64,000 bases of DNA from Paraherbaspirillum soli (GTDB lineage: Bacteria > Pseudomonadota > Gammaproteobacteria > Burkholderiales > Burkholderiaceae_D): the NCBI RefSeq assembly GCF_042654985.1, contig NZ_JBHSMT010000001.1, positions 15,870-79,869 of the forward strand, in the 5' to 3' direction. A program made the position numbers and the translations under genes. Below are positions 60,411 through 64,000 of the stretch, one piece after another (position 1 is the stretch's first letter; the number at the start of each line of letters is the position of its first letter). The notes beneath the pieces were generated by a model, which was not told the DNA's origin, ran no database searches, and was given only the letters and a program-made list of their open reading frames with translations.

Positions 60411-60887
60411 TCAGTGCGGATGTGCGGCTTCAGCTTGCTTGCCGCTTATATCCGTGACTTGCACCGATACCTCGATCTTGCCGGCTTTCTGAAATATCAG
60501 CGTCAGCGGGAATTTGTCGCCTGCCTTGAGCGGCTGGGTCAGGCCAATCAGCATGATGTGATAACCGTTACCTGGTGTCATCAATACGGTTGTCGCGGGT
60601 TTGAGTTCGATCTCGCCGACCTCCCGCATTTTCATGACATCGCCATCCAACGTCATGGTGTGAATTTCCGCTGATTTTGCAGCAGGCGAACTGACGCCTA
60701 TTAATTTGTCGGTTTCTTTGCCGGAATTTTCGATGCTGAGGAAGGCTCCGCCGCTCGGCTGGCCAGCGACAGTAGCGCGCGCATAGGGATGACCGATATG
60801 CAGTGCGCCAAGTTGGTATTCGTGTGCGTAAGCGGAGACACTGATCGTCAGCGCACAGAAAAGCATTGAGATGGAACGTAAAGACAT
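60411..60887 (-). CDS. Periplasmic copper chaperone PCu(A)C
   Basis: The 158-residue protein has a signal peptide (about 1-22, ending AYA) and the copper-binding pattern of PCu(A)C: His-rich start HEYQLGALHIGHPYARAT, MTLDGDVMKM (H/M ligands in AEIHTMTLDGD) and GNGYHIMLIGL. These supply Cu(I) to the CuA centre of cytochrome oxidase. I chose the ATG at 60885-60887, with AAAGGA upstream. It is followed on the minus strand by a DUF2946 gene, suggesting a small copper-handling unit. Confidence 0.92.
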   Translation of the reverse strand: MSLRSISMLFCALTISVSAYAHEYQLGALHIGHPYARATVAGQPSGGAFLSIENSGKETDKLIGVSSPAAKSAEIHTMTLDGDVMKMREVGEIELKPATTVLMTPGNGYHIMLIGLTQPLKAGDKFPLTLIFQKAGKIEVSVQVTDISGKQAEAAHPH

Positions 60888-60947
60888 GATGATCCTTTGA
60901 TTGAAATCGGGAACAGCGGACAGCAAATGTTTGCTGTAACTATGTGA

Positions 60948-61316
60948 CTAGCCGTGGATGCCAAGAGCGTGCCAAAGCCACGGAGGAGCGCGTGCTTGCG
61001 GCTTGGTAGTGGAAGAGTCCGCAAAAGGCGCTGCGGTGGCCCGTGCATTTGGTATCGCCAGCAAAGCGACGAATACCTGCAGAGTATTTGCCGGGGCAAT
61101 ATCGGCGCCGTGCGTGCTTGCGCAGCAAAGCTCACATGCCGTGTGAGTCTTGCCGTGCGGCGGCGATTGTTTCGATTCCGGAACCGTTCGCGCGCCATTG
61201 GCGCTGCAAATTTCCATTGCCGGCCCGGTTGCCGAGTGCGCGGGCAATACTGCACCGTTCAGCAATAAGCTGACAATGGCAATCCAGATGGCGACAGTGC
61301 GAGGTAGCTGCGGCAT
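60948..61316 (-). CDS. DUF2946 membrane-associated protein
   Basis: The 122-residue protein has an N-terminal hydrophobic segment (about 9-26), a Cys/His cluster (SANGAR...ACELCCASTHGAD, with CELCC near 60-66), and the family end TTKPQARAPPWL. DUF2946 genes often accompany copper and heavy-metal systems. The cysteines could bind copper. It lies 60 bases upstream of the PCu(A)C gene on the same strand, so one transcript is likely. Function is not established. Confidence 0.85.
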   Translation of the reverse strand: MPQLPRTVAIWIAIVSLLLNGAVLPAHSATGPAMEICSANGARTVPESKQSPPHGKTHTACELCCASTHGADIAPANTLQVFVALLAIPNARATAAPFADSSTTKPQARAPPWLWHALGIHG

Positions 61317-61391
61317 GGCGGCAAATTGTCGAAGGCTGTTTATGGCAATCGTGCTGCGATTGTTTTTGTGAAAATAATATTCCCCTGGTGA

Positions 61392-61874
61392 TCAGGCGCC
61401 GCCGGCAAAACCGTTCTGCCGCCACGCTTCATAAACGACTACCGCTACCGTATTGGAGAGATTCAGGCTGCGATTGTCTGGTCGCATCGGTAGCCGGATG
61501 CGTTGCGACGGCGCGAATGATTCACGCAAGGCCGGATCCAGGCCGCGGGTTTCGGAGCCGAAGACAAACACATCGCCGGGTTGAAATGCGATTTCGGCAA
61601 ACGGTGTCGAGCCATGGGTGGTCATGGCGAACATGCGTGCCGGATCATAGCTGCCGTCACTGCGCATGCTGGCGACGAACGCGTCCCAGTTGGGATGGAC
61701 TTTCATGGTCGCGTAGTCGTGGTAATCCAAGCCCGCCCGACGCATTTTGGTATCGTCCAACGGAAAGCCGAGCGGCTCGATCAGGTGTAGCTGGGCCCCG
61801 GTGTTGGCGCACAGGCGGATGATGTTGCCGGTGTTCGGCGGGATTTCTGGCTCAACCAATACGACGTGAAACAA
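61392..61874 (-). CDS. trmL: tRNA (cytidine(34)-2'-O)-methyltransferase TrmL
   Basis: The 160-residue SPOUT enzyme 2'-O-methylates the wobble base of tRNA-Leu. Motifs seen: VLVEPEIPPNTGNIIRLCANTGAQLHLIEPLGF, FVFGSETRGL (the knotted SAM site) and RIRLPMRPDNRSLNLSNTVAVVVYEAWRQ. I chose the TTG at 61872-61874, with an AGGAG (complement of 61882-61886) seven bases before it; the reading frame continues 21 codons upstream but lacks family sequence. The comF gene ends 13 bases upstream of its start. Confidence 0.95.
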   Translation of the reverse strand: MFHVVLVEPEIPPNTGNIIRLCANTGAQLHLIEPLGFPLDDTKMRRAGLDYHDYATMKVHPNWDAFVASMRSDGSYDPARMFAMTTHGSTPFAEIAFQPGDVFVFGSETRGLDPALRESFAPSQRIRLPMRPDNRSLNLSNTVAVVVYEAWRQNGFAGGA

Positions 61875-61887
61875 CGTGATTCTCCTT

Positions 61888-62697
61888 CTATTTAGGGGGT
61901 GTTCTGGCGAACACGAAATTGGTGACGCGTTTCGCACCGTAGCGCTTCAGCGTTCTGGCAAGTTCATGTAATGTCTCGCCGGTAGTAATAACATCATCGA
62001 CCACGCCGATGTGGCAGCCACGAATTTGCGCAATCGACTGGGCCGGCACGACGAACGCTTTTCGCAGGTTGCGGCGCCGCTCGTCCGGATCGAGTTGCGC
62101 CTGCGCCTGTGTGTCGCGCTGCCGCTGCACCAGATCATGGCGCAGCGGAACGCCGAGCATGCGGGATAACGGTTTGGCGATCTCCAGCGCTTGATTGAAG
62201 CCGCGCTCGCGCAATCGGTGCGTGCCAAGTGGAACGGCGGTTAATAAATCCGGCATATTTGCACTCATTGCAGGCTGCCGCAGCATGGCATCGCGCAGCA
62301 GTCGTGCGAAAACAGGAGGCAATGCCAGTTGAGCACCGAATTTTAGCGCCAGAACCAGTTGGTCAACCGGCGCGGCATAATCAATCGCGACTATAGTGGC
62401 GTCGAAAGCGCGGCGCTGCTTCAGGCAGTCGCCGCACACCTCCGGGGCGGCGCTATCGATTCGTGGCAGCGCGCTCGCACACTGACTGCAACGTGGCGGA
62501 TGTTGAGAAAAATATTGTTGACGGCAGCCGTCGCAGAGCACTTGCTTTCCGCTGCGTCCGCACAGCGCGCAGCAAGACTGCATGCCGGACAATAGCCGGG
62601 CAGATTGCTGTTGCGACCATAGGACTAGCTGGGACAGTGTCAAGGGGAAGCCTCTGGCAAGTGATAAGCATGGGTCAATCGCGCTTGAAACAATCAA
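61888..62697 (-). CDS. ComF family phosphoribosyltransferase-like protein
   Basis: The 269-residue protein has an N-terminal zinc-ribbon-like part (about 43-95) with CCALCGRSGKQVLCDGC and CSQCASALPRIDS...VCGDCLKQR, then the PRT domain with VPLGTHRLRERGFNQALEIAK and the PRPP loop GVVDDVITTGETL. ComF proteins work in DNA uptake (competence) or cytosolic nucleotide salvage; in many betaproteobacteria the gene is linked to bioC. The best start is a TTG at 62695-62697; no ATG precedes the zinc part in frame. A start a few codons downstream cannot be excluded. Confidence 0.88.
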   Translation of the reverse strand: MIVSSAIDPCLSLARGFPLTLSQLVLWSQQQSARLLSGMQSCCALCGRSGKQVLCDGCRQQYFSQHPPRCSQCASALPRIDSAAPEVCGDCLKQRRAFDATIVAIDYAAPVDQLVLALKFGAQLALPPVFARLLRDAMLRQPAMSANMPDLLTAVPLGTHRLRERGFNQALEIAKPLSRMLGVPLRHDLVQRQRDTQAQAQLDPDERRRNLRKAFVVPAQSIAQIRGCHIGVVDDVITTGETLHELARTLKRYGAKRVTNFVFARTPPK

Positions 62698-62758
62698 GCA
62701 TGCATCATGCGTGTAAACTATGCCGATTATCGCATTTCATCCTACCTGCAAGATTTTG

Positions 62759-63694
62759 ATGTCTACCTCATCCACACCTTCCGAAGCCAGCCAGAGTTCC
62801 CCGATTGACTTGCGCCGGGTGCGCCAACTATTTGCGCAGCCGGCGCTAGTGCGCGAATCGGAATTCTTGCGGCGCGAGATTTCGACGCGCATGCACGAGC
62901 GTCTTGCATTGGTCAGATTGACGCCTCAGCGGGTGCTGGATGCCGGCTGCGGCGACGGCGCCGACATATATACATTGCACCAGCGCTTCGCCGATGCAGT
63001 GATAGTTGGGCTGGATGCGTCGCCTGGCATGTTGACGTCGGCGCGCGAGCAACAGCAGGCAGCTCAGTCTTCGGTCAATCGCCTGTTAAGTAAGTGGCTG
63101 CCGCTGAAAAGCAATGGCCTGGCATCCGCACTGGCTTGCGGCGACTTCGCGCAGCTGCCGCTGGCCCGGGATGCGGTCGATCTGGTTTGGTCCAATCTGG
63201 CGCTGCACTGGCATCCGCAGCCGGACCGTGTGTTCGCCGAGTGGCGCCGGGTACTGCGGGTTGACGGCCTGCTGATGTTTTCCTGTTTCGGTCCTGATAC
63301 CTTTAAAGAGTTGCGCAATGCATTTGCAGGCATTGGCGGCAACGCACATGTATTGCCGTTCGTCGATATGCATGACTTTGGCGATATGTTGGTTAACGTC
63401 GGTTTCTCGACACCGGTCATGGATATGGAAACCATTACCGTTACCTATGACACTGTCGAGAAACTCCTGGCCGATGTCCGGGCTTGGGGCGGCAATCCAT
63501 TGGCGACTCGGGCACGGGGGCTGCTTGGCCGCGCTGCATGGCGCCGGCTGGTGGCTGCGCTGGAAGCGACCAGACGGCCGGACGGCAAGCTGCCGCTTAC
63601 CTTTGAAGTGATCTATGGACATGCCTTCCGGCCGGTACCTAAAAAGACTGCCGGCGGAGAGGCAATCGTGCGCTGGGATTTGAGAAAGAATTGA
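62759..63694 (+). CDS. bioC: BioC-like SAM-dependent methyltransferase (malonyl-ACP O-methyltransferase)
   Basis: The 311-residue cytosolic protein has a class I methyltransferase fold: motif I VLDAGCGDGADIYTLHQRF (about 58-76), VGLDASPGML, SALACGDFAQLPLARDAVDLVWSNLALHWHPQPDRVFAEWRRVLRVDGLLMFSCFGPDTFKELRNAF, the last being diagnostic of the BioC family. The N-terminal 25 residues are Ser-rich. In biotin synthesis BioC masks malonyl-ACP for the pimelate route. I chose the ATG at 62759. An ATG at 62720 would add 13 residues. It diverges from comF, as often in betaproteobacteria. Confidence 0.88.
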   Translation: MSTSSTPSEASQSSPIDLRRVRQLFAQPALVRESEFLRREISTRMHERLALVRLTPQRVLDAGCGDGADIYTLHQRFADAVIVGLDASPGMLTSAREQQQAAQSSVNRLLSKWLPLKSNGLASALACGDFAQLPLARDAVDLVWSNLALHWHPQPDRVFAEWRRVLRVDGLLMFSCFGPDTFKELRNAFAGIGGNAHVLPFVDMHDFGDMLVNVGFSTPVMDMETITVTYDTVEKLLADVRAWGGNPLATRARGLLGRAAWRRLVAALEATRRPDGKLPLTFEVIYGHAFRPVPKKTAGGEAIVRWDLRKN

Positions 63695-63720
63695 TATAAA
63701 TGGTATTTTCAAAAAAAGCC

Positions 63721-63750
63721 TTGCCAGTGTTGAAAAAGGTTTGCTATAGT
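63721..63750 (+). promoter_or_regulatory. Candidate upstream rRNA-operon promoter (P1)
   Basis: TTGCCA (63721-63726) and TATAGT (63745-63750) are separated by 18 bases. It is one of two promoters leading to what looks like an rRNA leader. It lies about 26 bases after the bioC stop. Confidence 0.5.
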
Positions 63751-63882
63751 TCGCCTCCCGTTGAGAACGACGCGAAATAAAGAGGCAGCGAAGGCTGTTT
63801 TGAGCGCTCAATTCGAGATGGGAAGCAGGTGAAGAAACGGTGGTTGAGTAAAGAAGTTTTTCGGAAGAGTAACAAAAAGTAG

Positions 63883-63911
63883 TTGACGAAAAACTGGAAG
63901 CGCCACATAAT
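63883..63911 (+). promoter_or_regulatory. Candidate main rRNA-operon promoter (P2)
   Basis: TTGACG (63883-63888) and CATAAT (63906-63911) are separated by exactly 17 bases. An A-rich stretch with AAAAAG just upstream could serve as an UP element. Strong spacing and position before a boxA-like sequence fit stable RNA control. Confidence 0.75.
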
Positions 63912-63989
63912 CTCATCTCTCTGCTGCTGACAAACAAAACGCTTTGTTGGTGACGCGAACGACGCAAGTCGGCGCGACAGCGGACCAGG

Positions 63990-64000
63990 TTCTTTAACAA
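63990..64000 (+). promoter_or_regulatory. boxA-like antitermination signal at the right edge
   Basis: TTCTTTAACAA matches the boxA core of rRNA leaders (consensus TGCTCTTTAACA). It is the last thing in the window. A 16S rRNA gene should begin beyond the edge; it is not seen here. Confidence 0.7.

Overview
The window looks like chromosome of a betaproteobacterium, most likely a member of the Oxalobacteraceae (Burkholderiales); I cannot fix the genus. The evidence is a PhaM-type PHB granule protein, a DksA with a degenerate zinc finger of the betaproteobacterial kind, a type II lumazine synthase, a one-polypeptide indolepyruvate:ferredoxin oxidoreductase, an SAH riboswitch before ahcY, and the gene orders gpmA-envC-ctpA-moeB, rhodanese-grxC-secB-gpsA and ahcY-DUF360-metF. 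Coding density is high. I found no tRNA, CRISPR array, insertion sequence or prophage.

Layout. 1-1157: tail of an ABC transporter ATPase, then an FMN riboswitch controlling ribH. 1207-5745 (minus): moeB/thiF-like gene, ctpA, envC and gpmA, a cell-envelope and glycolysis block. 5958-9112 (plus): rhodanese, grxC, secB, an SH3 protein and gpsA. 9338-20768 (plus): a type II secretion operon in the order GHIJKLMN-DEF-C. 20796-22754 (minus): hslVU behind a clear sigma-32 promoter. 22965-29568 (minus): double-STAS protein, dksA with a long basic tail, cobW-type metallochaperone, zur-like regulator, xerC and DUF484. 29766-33062: a porin (minus) and a Sel1-repeat protein (plus) lying between DUF484 and dapF. 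33069-35686 (minus): dapF and two lipid A acyltransferases. 35960-41336 (plus): the SAM cycle, with metK behind a structured leader, an AI-2E family permease, ahcY behind an SAH riboswitch, a small membrane protein and metF. 41346-46741: 5-FTHF cyclo-ligase, lytic transglycosylase, GST, cca and GNAT. 46750-53484: Lrp regulator, hppD, phhA and indolepyruvate oxidoreductase, an aromatic amino acid catabolic group. 53546-56283 (minus): queC and two DUF3108 paralogues. 56519-60291 (plus): a substrate-binding protein, phaM, a ferritin-like protein and the heptose adenylyltransferase. 60411-62697 (minus): a PCu(A)C copper chaperone, DUF2946, trmL and comF. 62759-63694 (plus): a BioC-like methyltransferase, followed by what looks like the promoter and leader of an rRNA operon running off the right edge.

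The most interesting non-coding signals are these. The metK 5' leader has two stable hairpins plus a perfect 7-nt complementarity to the metK Shine-Dalgarno region that competes with one of them, and I do not recognise it as a known riboswitch class. A 45-47 nt palindromic repeat occurs three times, with two near-identical copies in inverted orientation bracketing gpsA and most of the secretion operon. A separate 18-bp perfect inverted repeat at 56315-56449 has a related half-copy abutting the hslU stop codon. The type II secretion operon is a cyclic permutation of the order I recall from Burkholderia.
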